Shown here in pieces: positions 41,468-53,749 of a stretch of 64,000 nucleotides of DNA. The DNA is from Ascochyta rabiei (lineage: Eukaryota; Ascomycota; Dothideomycetes; Pleosporales; Didymellaceae). The DNA lies in NCBI RefSeq assembly GCF_004011695.2, contig NC_082417.1:806001-870000 (forward strand). The letters are read 5' to 3'. Position numbers and translations under genes: made by a program. Each line of letters starts with the position of its first letter. Positions within the stretch are counted from its first letter, which is position 1. The notes beneath the pieces were generated by a model. It had not been told where the DNA came from. It saw nothing but the letters and a program-made list of their open reading frames with translations, and did no database searches.

Positions 41468-44400
41468 GTGGATCTAGACGCTAAAGACGCCCTAGGGATG
41501 CACGATAGAGCCCCTAGGCTACCTATCATAGGCTCCGCCCCCACCCGACCGCCGGCTCAATCGACCCGAGCCCAGAGCGTCCAACCCGACGAGCCTCCTG
41601 CAGGCCTAACAATCCTTAAGACCTACAACCAAGAGGTCCTTAGGTACAAAATAAGAGCGAGCAAGTAGGCAGCTAAGGCCGAGCGCCTTCAGAAGCTCTA
41701 GAACTGGGTTAATACCACAGTAAGCCTAGCGATCCTGTCACCAGTAATAGTGAAGCTTGTTACCTAAAACAATATAACACTACAATTGCTCGTACGAGCC
41801 CTAAAGGAGGAGCTCGCTCTAACAGATATAAGCACTAAAAACCAGGTTAGAGCGGAGTACAGGCAGCACCTAGGAGCTGCTAGGCAAGGCTAAGCTACTC
41901 TACAGGATTAGTATTAGAAATAGTTATACCTGTATATGCAAGCCAAGTTATATAAGCTCTCTAAGGTTAATAGGGAGCTTGCTGTACAAGACTTCTTAGA
42001 TGCCTTAAGCTACTAGATTGCCCTAGAGTGGGCCCGCACAATAAGCTAAAGGATCATCCAGGACAGTATTCTAGGGCTCGAAACGCTTAATCTAGACCAG
42101 GTTTTAAGGGTCTTTAGTAGGTTAATGTATAAGTATACTATAAGATCAGGTAAAGATAACCTAGGTGTTTTTGCAACCTTTAGTACCTGCTTAGACGCTC
42201 TATCTAGCCAAAATAACACGGGCAGGAGCTCTAGGAACAACGCCAGCAGCTCCTTAGGATACGTCTGCCCTTGTAAACAAAAAGGCAAGACCCACAAATA
42301 GAAGCCTACTAATTGCTGTTTCCTTAAAACTGCTGTTAGAGGGAGCTCCTTACTACCTGTTCAGATGAGCGAAAAGAACAAGCAAGAGACTCGCTAGAGG
42401 CTCAGATACCAAGAGCACAAGAAAACCTAAAAGGTAATAGAGCGGCTCAGATAGACTACAAACGCTCTATTAGCTATTACTTCAGCCGCCACTAGCCAAA
42501 CTAAGAAAGTGGAGTTTCCTGGCAACGTCTAAGCAGCTCTAATTAATCTAAAATTAATAACAAATCTAGTGGAGAACGTGGGATCTGGGGTATACAACCT
42601 TATGGATTTTAACGCTTATCTATTAACAGATAGTACTATTTTGGACAATAGAGCTGCTACGCACCTAGTTAACAGCGCCAATCAGCTGGTACCTAGATCT
42701 TTCTGCCCCGCTAGGCCCACCAACACGGTAGAAGCAGGTACCTAGGCGCTCCCTATATCCAGACAAGGAGCTTGTTTATTTAAGAACGCTCTGTACAGAA
42801 AGCGCAGCCTATACACTAAGGACCTGCTTCTTTAGAACATTGTAGTTGTAGAAGGATTCCATGTTAATATAATCTTAGAAGCTTGCCTCTAAGAGAAAGG
42901 AGTCTAGTACCTAGGTCTAGACAGCTCTCTTTGTGTAGGATACATTAAAGATCTTAATAGGAGCGTCGTATGTGCTATTCTTAAGCGCGCTTACAACCTT
43001 ACTTTCCTTAAATATAAGCCACTTTCTCTCTATCCTCCTATCCTTAACGCAGTAACAACAAAGCGATCCTATAAATCTTACCCACGCAGCTCGCCTAAAC
43101 AGCTGTGGCACGCCTAAGCTGGTCATCTAGGCCTAGAGGCTCTTTAAGCGCTGGTAACAAAGGCGCGCGGCGTGCGTATTAACAGGACGCTCTAAAAAGA
43201 TTGTAAGATTTGCTTAATAACCTACACTAAGCAAGTAATATTACAGAGAAAGAGAGAGAGACCAGCACAACCGTTTTAGAGAGTTAGCTGGGACCTGTTT
43301 AATATGCTGTTAGGCAGAGGAGGCAAATTATAGACGCTTGTGATTAAGGAGTACTATAGTAGGAAGCTCTTTGTGTTTACTTTATAAGGTAAAACGCAAC
43401 TAGAGATCTTACAGGTCCTTACGAACTTTATAAGCTAGGTACGTACCTAGTACAAGCTCTAAATCTGCAAAATTAGCTAAGACAATAACACAGTAACACT
43501 TCTATAGAAAGGGAGCTTAGCATATAAGCGCTAGGCGCTTAATTAGGGAATAGATATAGATCCCTCTCCTCTATACACACACAAGCCAAATAGAGGAGCA
43601 GAAAGAGCTAGTTAAGAGATAATCACAAAATCTATTAAGATGAGGAGCGGAGAAAATCTACCCTAGAAGCTCTGGCTAGAGATTGTTGTAGCGGCGGTAT
43701 AGCTCTATAACATAAGCCTATCGCACGCACACAAGCTACAGAGCCTAAATAAGGAGCTTAATCTCTAGTTTACTTAGTATTTCTAATAGTATAAGCTAGA
43801 GCAGGTAAGGGTAGCAACAGCAGATCTAAGACCTAATTGGAGCGGGATTTACGCCTACGGCTGCCAAGCCTACCCCTTAAACAAGGAACAAGTAGCTAGG
43901 CGTAATCAGAGGGGCTTTAAAGTCACTCTAAGGGGGCATATTGGCTACCTTATAGGGTACTAAGCATCTAACATCTATTAGATATAGGTCCCTATAATTA
44001 ACCAGGTTATAACAACACGCAACGTAACCTTTAACAAGGAGCTCTTTTATAATAGAGTAGATAAATCTACTACTATAAGCGCTAAAGAAGCAGAGGCGGT
44101 AGTAGAAATCCTCTATGAACCTGGCGAGATTACAAACGCGGGAGAAGTAATCAAGCTCCCCAACAGAGACCTGACGCTCGGCGAGTCCTCTGAGCATCAG
44201 CTCAGGGGTGACACTTGGGAGCAATCTTAATTGCTAGATAGCCAGTCTAGTAACAAAGGAGCTCCTGAGACAGAGACTGTACGCGCAGTAAGCTTGGCTG
44301 GCAAGCTGCTAGAGATCCGTGCAGAACGACACCAAGAAACAGGCCTCCTATCCCCCGACCCAACGCCCAAGCCAGAGCCACTAGCCTTAGGCGGGGAAGC

Positions 44401-46500
44401 TCCTAAAGAGGAGAATCTAACTAATGGCTTACAGGAAGTGCACTTACCTAATTAGGAAGGGAGCGCGCTAGTAGATAACAAGGATCTTAAGGAAGAAGAT
44501 CCACCAAGACCTGTATTACTGATTGTTCTAATACCTTCTTAAAGGACAACAGGAGCAGATAAGGCAGTAATAAGACGCTTGTATTAACAAAGAGTCTGGG
44601 GTCTAGCCACAAGGCAGAGCCGCTAGATAGATAACTGCGAGCGCAATGAACCTGCTAATGATTATAAGGATAGAGTAGGACAGTACTTAGTAATAAGCTC
44701 TATAAGAAAGCACGGGTACTCCTAGCTTATCTACCTACTATTTAAACATGCGAACAAATATAGTATAAGTAGAAGAGAGCTTGTTACTATCTACGCGGTG
44801 CTCGCGGCGTCTGTCTTAAAGAAGGAAAAAATCCCTTTAGAGCAGCGCACGCACTGTAACAAGCTCCCACCTTTGCCAAAGAAATGGAAGGATCTCGCCT
44901 ACTACCTACTAGGAGCTCTATTTCGCCAGGCTTGTAAGAAAGAGATAGCCACACTTATAGAAAAGAGAACCTAGAAAGAAATAGACCAAGCGAGCGCCTT
45001 AGCTAGGCCTCTGCTTCTTAAATAGGTCTTTATATATAAGCTAGATTAAGATAGTTACTTCCTTAAATATAAGGTAAGGATCTGTGTACGCAGAGATCTA
45101 CAGGCTAAGGATTTAATTGTCTCAACCTACGCCACAACGCTCGCCTCTAGGTCTTTTCGCACTATGGTGGCGATAGCTGCCCAGTTTAACCTGGAGCTCC
45201 ATCAGTATGACGTCGCAGGCGCGTTTCTCAACGCTAGCCGCTAGGACCAACCCTAAGTGCTCTGCGAGCTGCCAGATAGCTTTACAAAACCTAAGAAGGT
45301 AGTCCTACTTCTACAGGCTCTATATAGGTTATGTGATTTACCAGTTCTATAGTACAAAGAGCTCTTAGCCACTCTCTAGAAGCTCGGCCTAATTGCGTTA
45401 AAAGAGGAACCTTGCTTGTTCTATAACGCTAAACGCTAGATAGTGCTACTGTTCTATATAGACAATATTCTGCTAGCCTATTATAAGGACAATTAAGCTG
45501 CTGCAAAGCATCTTATAAGCTTATTAATGGCTAAATACCAGATAGAAGACTATAGAGCTGCTAAATAGTTTCTAGGAGTGCGTATTATCCGCAACAGAAC
45601 TGCTAGAACTATTACACTTGCGCACGACGCCTATATTAACAAGCTTGCTACCAAATTTAGAGTAGTAGAGAAGGGATCCTTGCTAACAGTCCCCTTCCTA
45701 ATAGAAGAGCTACTTAAGCATAATAGGCAAGCGTTAAAGCAAGAAGTTAAAGTGTTTTAAGAGCAGGTGGGATCTATCCTCTACACAGTAATTATAATCT
45801 AACTAGATGTAGCATATGCCGCCTCTTAGCTGTCCTATTATCTTACAAATCTAGGAGCTGCTTACTTTAAGGCAGCAGCTTAGGTTATAGCTTACCTCTA
45901 TTAAACGAAGCACCTAGGGATACAGTACAGAGCTTACTAAGGTAGCTAATTGCTCATCTATAGGGACGCGTTATTTACTAACAATTAGGAGACTAGACGC
46001 TCCTCTTAGGGGTATATCGTGCAGCTCTTTAGTGGTCTAATTATCTAGAAAGCAGCACGTTAATTAACAGTGACAACTTTAACCACTAAAGCTGAGTTGT
46101 TAGCGTTAGAGCATGTGGCTAAGGAAGCAGCAGCTCTTAAACAGTTTCTACACAAACTTTAGCTAGACTTAGGGGTGCTATAGGAGATTTTCTGCAACAA
46201 CTAACAAAAAATCTAATTAGTAGTAGAAGAGAGCGAGCGGCTTACTACTTGGCTGCGCTATGTAGATATCTAGAATATGTAGTTAAAACAAGAGTACGCC
46301 AGGGGAAATCTCTAGGTAACGTACCTTAAAACGAGCGAGATGCTAGCCAACAGTCTTACAAAAGCGCTCCCCAGACAGGCTCACGAGCGCTTTGTCTCAC
46401 ACCTAAACCTGTTTAGCATCAATTACATAGAAAAAGAGCAGGTTAAGGGAGAGGCAGAAGATTGTGGTATTGCTGGGTAGGACAACCATCTCCCTAAATA
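41468..46500 (+). pseudogene. gag-pol: Copia K gag-pol polyprotein
   Basis: It starts at ATG 41468 (MDLDAKDALGMHDRAPRLP), the first ATG with a conserved-looking frame. Gag (41468-42600) has a Pro/Arg-rich N-terminus and no clear CCHC box; CPCKQKGKTHKQKPTNCCF (about 42268-42324) may be its relic. Protease: ILDNRAATHLVN (42638-42674; family LDSGATxH). Pre-integrase: LWHA.AGHLGLEAL (about 43107) and DCKICLITYTKQ. Integrase core about 43280-43900. RT: RTMVAIAAQFNLELHQYDVA, GAFLNAS (about 45160-45240) and YIDNILLAY (about 45455; family YxDD). RNase H: LTTKAELLALEHVAKEAAAL (about 46080-46140) and LANSLTKALPRQAHERFV (about 46342-46400). Scattered TAG stops only. Confidence 0.85.
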
Positions 46501-46918
46501 GGCAAAAGAGCACCTGTAACTACCAGTGGCAGCTCTTTTAAGCGCTTAACTAACAGCTACAGGGCTTAGTAAATTCTTTAAACTATATATAGGGAGGACA
46601 GCTCCCTCCCCATAGGTATCCAGCAGCTCTAAAACCTAACCTAACTAAGGAGGGTACTTAGAAGAAGTACCTATCCTTGATTAGGCCCTTTACTACGCAG
46701 AGAGCGCAGCGCAGATTAGTTGCCTGCTACAAGCTTATTAGCTAATAAAAAACAACAAGTTATAATTGCTTACGGAAGTCGTTACTCTACCTAAGCAAAC
46801 AAGCTTGTTAACTAGCTTAATCCTAAAGGGCTTAAGGCGGATGTTGCTAAACGAGCTGTCAGACTACTATTTATAAGCGCTATTTAAATAAAACCTACAG
46901 GAGGCGGCACAAATGCCC
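46500..46918 (+). other. Copia K region just downstream of pol
   Basis: The plus frame runs on with few stops (FFKLYIGRTAPSP, then ALYYAESAA.ISCLL), but no known domain is seen. It could be a C-terminal extension of pol or the 3' part of the antisense ORF. Confidence 0.35.
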
Positions 46919-47248
46919 TTAGGCGCAACGCCAGGAGCGCCTTCCCTGCCTACTAACACGATTAACGCACATAGGCACTGAACTGTTTACTATAAGCACG
47001 TTGACGCAGCGCTTGCAGGGAATAATCCTGCGAGCGCCCTGCGACAGGTCGCGAGCTAGTAGGGGGGGCGCAGGCAGCGCGCGAGGTAGCGGCGGCGGCA
47101 GCGAGGCTGTATAGGCGGCGGCGGTAAGGGCAGCAGCAGCAGCAGTAGCAGCAGCAGCAGCAGAAGGAGCAGCTAAAGCTGCAGGCGCAGGCTTAGGCGC
47201 GGTTGTGGTTGTGGTTGTGGTTATGGTTGTGGTTGTGGGTGTGGGCAC
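46885..47248 (-). pseudogene. Antisense Cys-rich accessory ORF in copia K
   Basis: Open from ATG (47248) to TAA at 46916, then readable a little further past that stop. The N-terminus is low complexity (Thr, Ala, Pro; residues 1-70). The C-terminal part has paired Cys: PCKRCVNVLIVNSSVPMC, then RRSWRCA and, beyond the TAA, GHLCR. Spacing CxxC...C...RC..GHxC resembles short zinc-binding segments frequent in fungal repeat-associated proteins, but I cannot name a family. It is antisense to gag-pol, between pol and the 3' LTR. The plus strand is partly open too. Confidence 0.42.
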
Positions 47249-47320
47249 AGGCGTGGCAGAGCCGCTGGTGGCACAGGCAGCAGCTTGGGCGGCGGTAGCA
47301 GCGGTGGTGCGCGCAAGGTG
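47040..47320. repeat. GC-rich trinucleotide and GGTTGT repeats
   Basis: GCGGCGGCA, GCAGCAGCAGCAG and seven GGTTGT-type units (about 47198-47240). They code for the poly-Ala/Thr part of the antisense ORF. The 76-codon plus frame with many Val (47205-47435) is a shadow of this repeat. Confidence 0.7.
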
Positions 47321-48055
47321 CTTAAATTTAGGTTCTCTCTATAGGCCAAAGTTAGCAAAACCTCTAAAAAAAGCTAGTAAAACAAGGCCAGGAAGCTTAA
47401 ACAGATGCTGTTTAAAAAAGCCTTTAAGGCTATAGAAAGTGCTAAAGCTAATAAAACTACTTAAAAGAGCTAGTAAACAAAGACAGGAAGCTTAAATAGA
47501 CGCTCCCCTAAGCTATTACAACTATAGAGGAAACGTAAATCTAGTAAAACAACAAAGAAGCATGTAGGGTAGGTCTAAGGAGCGTAAAACTAGCAATTAG
47601 TATACTTACAGCTATATTAATAGAGATAGTTAAAGAAACAGAGAAAAATAAGTAGGTGAGCTAGTTATATAGATCTCTAAAACGCCTAGTAAAAGTAAGA
47701 GTAAATGCGACTTTCTCTAGGCAGTACAACGTTACTAGCTTAACAGTAAACAGACAATTACTAGTCTATACTATCCCTCTTATCTAATAAGGTTTATAAG
47801 AAACAAGTATAGGAAAGGATACTTAGTAGCTTAGTAATAAGGAATCTGCAGCTAAACAAGCGTCTACTACCTACTTCAGCCACTTAGTAGAACAATTAGA
47901 GTCAGCAACAGGTTACAATTAAACTAAGACTACTAGAGAGCATTAAAACTACCAACTATAAGCTTAGAAATCTAGTATAAGAATTTAAGAGCCTAATTAC
48001 CTACGCAGCAGCTCTTAGAAGACAGGCAATCCTGGCTAGGATCACCTAGGGGGTG
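47321..48055 (+). other. Copia K 3' region up to the purine tract
   Basis: A Lys/Ser-rich plus frame (KAFKAIESAKANKTT) with stops, then nothing clear. It contains two loosely repeated segments (AAAACTAGTAAA / AGAGCTAGTAAAC with GGAAGCTTAAA, about 47370 and 47480). It ends CACCTAGGGGG, the purine tract before the LTR. Confidence 0.4.
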
Positions 48056-48308
48056 TGTCGCGCAGCTAAGCCTATAGATGACTAATAGGGTGCTCCCCTA
48101 TCTAATTAAGCTTGCAGATTATTGTTAAGTGGCTCCTTTCTCCACAATTAACTACTGAGCTCCTGAGGGTTGCCTACAAAGCTTAAGTAAGCGAGATTAC
48201 GTAATAACTAAATTTCCTTTGTACTTAAGCAATATGTTACACATTAAATATATAGACACTAATTAAATTAATCAATCACCTAAGTATAGTCCTCTAAGCT
48301 CTGTCACA
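48056..48308 (+). repeat. 3' LTR of copia K
   Basis: 253 bp from TGTCGCGCAGCTAAG to CTCTGTCACA; TSD gtaac follows. Confidence 0.9.
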
Positions 48309-48313
48309 GTAAC

Positions 48314-49000
48314 TTATTATTGTAGTTTATTCTTAGACCCTTTATAGCAATGTTGTCTATATACAGCATACAACAGAATAGAACTAGATTCTAGAGCACT
48401 TTTATTACTACCTGTATAAACTCTACTATAGAGTTTATTATTCCTATTAGAAGTGTGTATTAATGTATAAGCCTATAGCTTAGGGTTATAAACGTAGTTA
48501 GTAGGCAAGAGTCTAGGTGTATCTCTACTTAGTTGTATCTAGAGAAGAAGTTAATAAGGGATACAACCTAATATCCAGCAAACTCTTCTAAGAACTTAAT
48601 AGGATTAGGCAGCAAGTTTACATCTCTTATTATAACCTTATTAATCTGTTATGTATTATTAATAAGCTAATATCTAGTATCCTTTTTCTAAACTAAGAAC
48701 TATAGGTTGCTGTATAGGCTCTTGCTGTACTCTAAGACTATATAGTTAAGTTGTTCCTAGATTATTTGTTCTACTACGCCCCTAAGTTTCTTTAGGACTC
48801 GAAAACTATTCTCTTTCTAGGCAGCATGTAGTACTGTCTTAATTTATACTAGAGGGTAGATATCTGTATAGATTTGCCTAGACTTAGGGAAATTAAAGTA
48901 TAAGGCTGCTTCTTAACAGTACAATACTTTAATTAACATCGCTTTTTCCCTAGGCTACAGCCAGTCTGCTATCTTTATTTTCTTAAGTTGTTCTAGGGTA
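48314..49000 (-). pseudogene. pol: Gypsy C reverse transcriptase
   Basis: Minus strand: FNFPKSRQIYTDIYPL (about 48880), the primer/palm part LPNPIKFLEEFAGY.VVSLINF (about 48560-48620), SRYNQVEIHLDS, and the catalytic box YIDNIAIKG (about 48330-48360; family YIDDIAIKGP). The frame passes through the gtaac site and continues at 40946 on the far side of copia K. Confidence 0.78.
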
Positions 49001-50470
49001 AATCTAGTACCTAATAGAAAGCTGGTAGTGCAGTCCTTAATATACCTCTAAAACTGCTACTAGCCCTAATCTAGGTTTGTTAGCTGTTAAAATTAAGCCC
49101 TTTCCTACTAGTCTTAGCGTCCCTCTACAGCATACAGGGTTACTGTTAAGTTTTAGACTAGTTAGACCTTCTTAGCTTTAGTTTTATACGCAGTGCTGCA
49201 CCTAAGTTTAATAGGATATTAAGTAGCTTCTCCCTTTAATTGTGCTAGTTCTACCTAATAAAGATAGTTTAGGTCTAGAAGTATATGAGATAGTACCTTA
49301 TTATATCTACTCTTAGAGAGGTGCTAATCTTCCTTAATTGTAGTGCATAGCAGATAGTAATCCAGCTATAGCCTACCTAGTTTTGTAGTAGCGTATCCTA
49401 AAAGCCTATTAAGTCTTTATCTGTTTGCTGCTAGGGTTTTTTAAGGTTCTAGAGAGTTAGGCCTAACGCTTGCTCTCCTTGTCCTTTTAAATGCATTAAC
49501 CTGTAGGTAATTATTCTAACTATGTTATCTGTTGCCCCTATAAATGTTACATGTAATTTGCAGTCTTTAGAGTAGATAGTACAACTTATTTATCTATCTA
49601 CCTGGTACTAGATGGTGTATTGTGCGTCTGCCAGGTATAGGTTCCTAAGGCTAACTAGGCTTAACTACAAATTTAGCATAAAGAAGTTAGTTAGGATTAT
49701 AATGTTCCTAATTATAGCTAGGGCACGCTAAATTATCCTAGCAAAGGCTTTAAAGGTGCTATTAGCAGCCTGCAGGCGTAAGGACGCTATTTTGTTTAGT
49801 ATAGACGTTATTACTAATCTAGCTGCTTAGGCTTTCTTTAGCTAAATAGTGTTAAGATCTGCTCTAGAGTCTAGCAGTACTAACATCTAAGTATTATTAA
49901 TAGCTATTAGGGCTTATAGGCACTCTATTTAGACATGCTTAAAACTATGTTCCTAATTATACTTTCTTTACTCCTCTATAGTTCTTTCTTATTCTTCTTC
50001 TTTAAGGTCTATACTATAAGCATAGTAGATATTAGGCGCTAGGCCTAGGGGTACCTCTGCTAGTCTTAGCAAGCTACTATGGGGCTAGTCAGCCTAGACT
50101 ATATAAAGGTGTTAGAGGTTATTACTAATACTCTAGCAATTAGTATTGTTACTACACACTACGTACCTTAATAAACCTGCTATTATCTTAAACCCTATCC
50201 TTCCTTATAATTACTTTATATACTCTTTATATTCTAATTGCTTTTATATTATAATTAAAGATAGACCTAAGCTACTATAAGTCTTAAACTAAATTATGTA
50301 GGCTTACTGTCTTTAGAGAGGGACTAAGATAACCTACCTGTAGGAGAGCTAGTAGAGCATAAGGTAACACCTCCCTCTGTAGATAAGGAGATACCTTAAT
50401 AGACACTAAGTGTCTATAGTGCCTTAAGAGGATCTGTAGGTCCTCTAGGTGGTACACCTTACCCTACAAT
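49000..50470 (-). pseudogene. Gypsy C protease and end of gag
   Basis: Minus strand: a retropepsin-like motif MLVLLDSRADLNTI (about 49850-49890; family LLDSGAD) followed by a long linker with LHVTFIGATDN (about 49540-49565) up to the RT. Upstream (49900-50470) an acidic segment DLKEEE.ERTIEE and gag-like sequence without a clear zinc knuckle. Gag start and 5' LTR are not found. Confidence 0.6.
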
Positions 50471-50830
50471 CTGTATCTGTAGGGCAGCTTTAGCTAGAGA
50501 GGGTTAGAATGGCCTAGAAGTAGGTAATTAATAATAGGAGTTAGAAAACTTACGTAAATAGTTGTAAAAGATAAAAGACTAAAAGGAACTTTCTTTTCTT
50601 TGTAAACTTAGACGTAAATATAACAAAGAAGATCTAGTAACAATCCTATCCTTCTAAAAACTACTAGAAGGAATAGAGAAAATATAATCTTCTTTTTTTA
50701 TAAATCTTTTATAACCTAAACCCCTATAGAAGTATATAAAGCGCAACTGCGCTAAATATAACAGTTAGGAGAGAGATTATAAGAGGTACTTCCTCTAATC
50801 CTTAATTTATTTCCTTATAGAAGAGTAAAA
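50471..50830. other. Junction between gypsy C and gypsy E, no gene seen
   Basis: A 360-bp AT-rich stretch with no frame, LTR pair or repeat that I can support. The 5' ends of the diverging gypsy C (-) and gypsy E (+) must lie here. Confidence 0.4.
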
Positions 50831-52280
50831 GATTAACTTTAGTGTAAGGTACCTCTTAGAGAACCTAAAGATGTTATAGTAGGCCTACTGCACAACTAAG
50901 TACTATAATTAGCTAACCTAGAAACTAACATAGTAAGAGCTAAAAAGAATTATACTAGATACTCTAGGAATACTAGCTAAATATAAGTAAGCAGCGTATA
51001 AATCCTTAAATTAATATAGGTAGTAGAAATCTTAGTCTCTTATAGATCTGTTAGACTTTATACGTCTACTATAGGAAGAACTAGGTAACTTATATATACT
51101 AGAGCTCTAAGTTCTAGAATATATTACTATACTGCTCCCTAGTATATAAAAGGACTTATTCCTAATCTTCTATAAAAAAAGGGATACAATCCTAAAGGTA
51201 GAGAAATAAGCTAATATTATTAACTAGAGACTAGGTTATTATAGCTAAAAGCTACCTAAGAAGACTCTAGCTAAGGGTAAGAGAACTAACAAAGGACTAC
51301 AGAAGTACTAATTTAGTAACTCTAGGTTAAAGGGGAATTTAAAAACTCTAGAAAAGTTGTTTAAGTCTAAGAAGTTCTGTAAGGAGCTAGTAAAGGGTAA
51401 AAAGAGCTAAGACAGGCTATATAAGGGCTAAAACGCATACCTTAAGTATAGAAAAACTAGTTACTACTACCCTAACTGCCTAAAGCCAAAGTTAAATTAG
51501 AAAGACCCTACTCTAGATAAGTTAGGAAAAGATAAGGGACCTAAAACCTAATCTCCTCTCTTGTAGCCTATATTAAATTATCTAAAGAGAAGTAGAAGAA
51601 TATCTCTCTTTATAAGGTAGTGTACCTAGAATATATATACCCACTAACAGTTAAAGCATCTATAGGCAACGCAGAGAATATAGAAGCCTTAATAGATAGA
51701 GGGTTATAATTAAACTTAATTTTAGTTCTCCTAGTAAAGGAGTAGGATCTAGAGGTTACACTTTTAAATAAAATAGTAGCTAAAGATGTAGGCAGAGCAG
51801 AATTGCCTATCTATAGAGTAACTACAGCAGAAGTATCTATTATTAACTCCTGTAGAAGACAGGAGGTCTAATAGATACCTTTCTTAGTTACAGACCTATA
51901 AAGGTATAAGATATACCTTAAATTACCCTAAATTAACTAAATAAACCTTAAGCTAAGCTATTTAAGCTAGCTTATGCTCTTCTAAGGGAAGAAGTATAGG
52001 GACTCTCCTAAACTAAAGAAAATAGTGTTAGAAGATACTAAAGAATTTAAACGCAGTATAAGAAGTCCCTTAGCAGACGTCTATATATATATAGTAAACT
52101 TAGTAGGTATATATAACCTAATATCTGCTAAAAGGGGCCTAATTCTAGAAGTGTATTATAATTATACGCACTTAGGATTAGAAGATAATGCTTAGGTCCT
52201 ACTAGAGCATAGAGAGTACAACCTGGCGATTAAAATTATAGAAGGAGCTACTTCCCCCTACTAACTGTTATACAGGCTAT
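50831..52280 (+). pseudogene. gag: Gypsy E gag and protease
   Basis: Lys-rich gag (LAKGKRTNKGLQKY, LKTLEKLFKSKKFCKELVKG) with a destroyed zinc knuckle (SYYYPNCLKPKLN, about 51455-51495). The protease site EALIDRGL.LNLI follows at about 51685-51722 (family ALIDSGxxxNLI). A run of hydrophobic-core sequence (VYIYIVNLVGIYNLISAKRG) and ALEHREYNLAI-like sequence lead to the gypsy F insertion at 52280. Confidence 0.65.
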
Positions 52281-52435
52281 TGTTATAGACTTAGACCTTG
52301 TCTAAGCCTTAAGCGAGATAGGGCGGTTATGTGCCCTACAGACATATTAGAAGGACACGTAACGTGTTACCTTTTTAAGAGATACAATACTATATTAACC
52401 CTTATTACATCCTACCCTAAGGCTAGTCTATAACA
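52281..52435 (+). repeat. 5' LTR of gypsy F
   Basis: 155 bp from TGTTATAGACTTAG to GTCTATAACA. It contains ACACGTAACGTGTTACC, an inverted repeat around AACGTG. Confidence 0.9.
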
Positions 52436-52439
52436 TTTG

Positions 52440-53640
52440 TATCTCTTCTTCTAGGAGAACAGCTAGCACTTGTACTATGTTAGCTAGCTCCTAGAATAAC
52501 CCCTTAGACAAATCTATCCCCTTAACCCTTTAGGAATTTATAGCCTAGATATTATAGTTTATAATAAACTTATAGTAAGCCTTATTATCTGCTAATAAGC
52601 GTATAGTATTACTTAAGCGTAATAACACTAATATACGCGCGTTTGTAGAGTCCCTAGCATAAATAGCTAACGCCTGTACTAGACCTACGTCTATAGTCCT
52701 ATTGTCCTCCTTAGGAGCAACGCTGTACCTATTAATGTCTACCCTAGCCCCTAACCCGCCCTATAAGGCGCTGTTTTTAGTGGCTACTCTAGGCCCGCAT
52801 GCCCCTATATAGACATCTGTAGCCTATAGAAAATCTCTTCCTATAGGCAAGGCCTTTACTAAAAACAAATCCTTATTTAAGGTATAGTAGGTTATAATAG
52901 AATATAAGCTATAGGCAGACATATCTTTTATTAGTAGGCTATAGGACATATTTGCCTTTATATAGTCCTAGCTTAGTGCGTCTGTGTAACAAGATATAGC
53001 TCTATTCTATAAAAAAGGAGTACCTAAGGTGTATAGAGCCTAGAGGACTTCCTAGTATACCTAGAATTCTGCTACAGCAACAACTACAGCTAGGAACAGG
53101 CCTAGGCAAAACTAGAAAGCGTCTGTTAAGGCCCTAACAAGTTATTCTTAGACTTTTCTATCTATTTTAAGCAGCTGCTAGTGCAAAGTAGCAGCCTCTA
53201 CTAGGACAGAGAACAATGCCTATTAAAGCTCTACTAGGCCCTAAACGTAAACATCTACAATATAGTAATAAACTAAGAAGTAACTTATATAGATTATAAT
53301 AAAGCTCTTATAGAGTATAGGTCTATTACTATAGACGTTAAGACTATAGCTATAGAAAACTAGCTGCGCTATATCCTTACCTAGGCGCTGCCTAAGTGTG
53401 ATAAGGATAGTAATATTAAGATAACAGTTATATCTGCAGTTTACAGTAGCAGCAGTGCTAAGCATAGGGGTTAGAAGCGTTTTGCTCCTAACTAGGCTAC
53501 GTAGGTTCCTAATAAGGTATTTTAGCAACGCTAGGAGGCTAACCTGTGTACCTGTTGCAGTAAAGGAAGACACATTTACTAGAATTGCGCTAACGTAGTA
53601 GTAACTACAGTATAGGCAGTAATAATCTTAGGTAAGAAAG
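52440..53640 (+). pseudogene. gag: Gypsy F gag
   Basis: A degraded capsid region leads to a CCHC zinc knuckle at 53547-53588: CTCCSKGRHIY.NC, with a TAG at an Arg/Gln/Trp-type position. Frames shift upstream, so gag is only partly readable. The 110-codon minus frame at 53241-53573 is a shadow of gag. Confidence 0.6.
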
Positions 53641-53749
53641 AGGCTAGTTTATATAGGGGAAACTAGCTACTTCTAATATAAGTCTAAGTTAGGAGCGCTA
53701 TAGGAGCATATTAGTAGAGGAGACTACTAGTGTAGGGGCATTGTAGGCT

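Larger units (their letters stand above)
40942..48313 (+). mobile_element. Ty1/copia retrotransposon K, full length with TSD
   Basis: LTRs of 253 bp at 40947-41199 and 48056-48308 (TGTCGCGCAGC...TTACA / TCACA), flanked by gtaac on both sides (40942-40946, 48309-48313). The LTR pair differs at about 25 sites, all transitions in my comparison. The body reads gag, protease, integrase, RT, RNase H, the copia order. It is inserted in the RT/RNase H of gypsy C, which continues on both sides. G+C is higher than in neighbours and the frame is better kept, so it is among the youngest insertions. Confidence 0.92.
35723..50470 (-). mobile_element. Ty3/gypsy retrotransposon C, interrupted by copia K
   Basis: On the minus strand: gag/protease region (about 49850-50470), RT (48314-49000), copia K insertion, RT thumb/RNase H and integrase (38550-40946), then a 2.5-kb 3' region, a purine tract (complement of 36007-36025) and a 3' LTR (35723-36004). 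It is inserted in the gypsy B integrase end. The 5' LTR was not found near 50470, so the element is 5'-truncated or its end is destroyed. Confidence 0.78.

Noticed and set aside
42046..44224. Three minus-strand ORFs of 69-98 codons within copia K
   Set aside because: They lie antisense to readable gag, pre-integrase and integrase parts of copia K.
47205..47435. Val/Gly-rich 76-codon plus ORF
   Set aside because: Shadow of the GGTTGT and GCG repeats on the strand opposite to the Cys-rich antisense frame.
53241..53573. 110-codon minus ORF in gypsy F
   Set aside because: Antisense to gag just before the zinc knuckle; composition typical of a RIP shadow.
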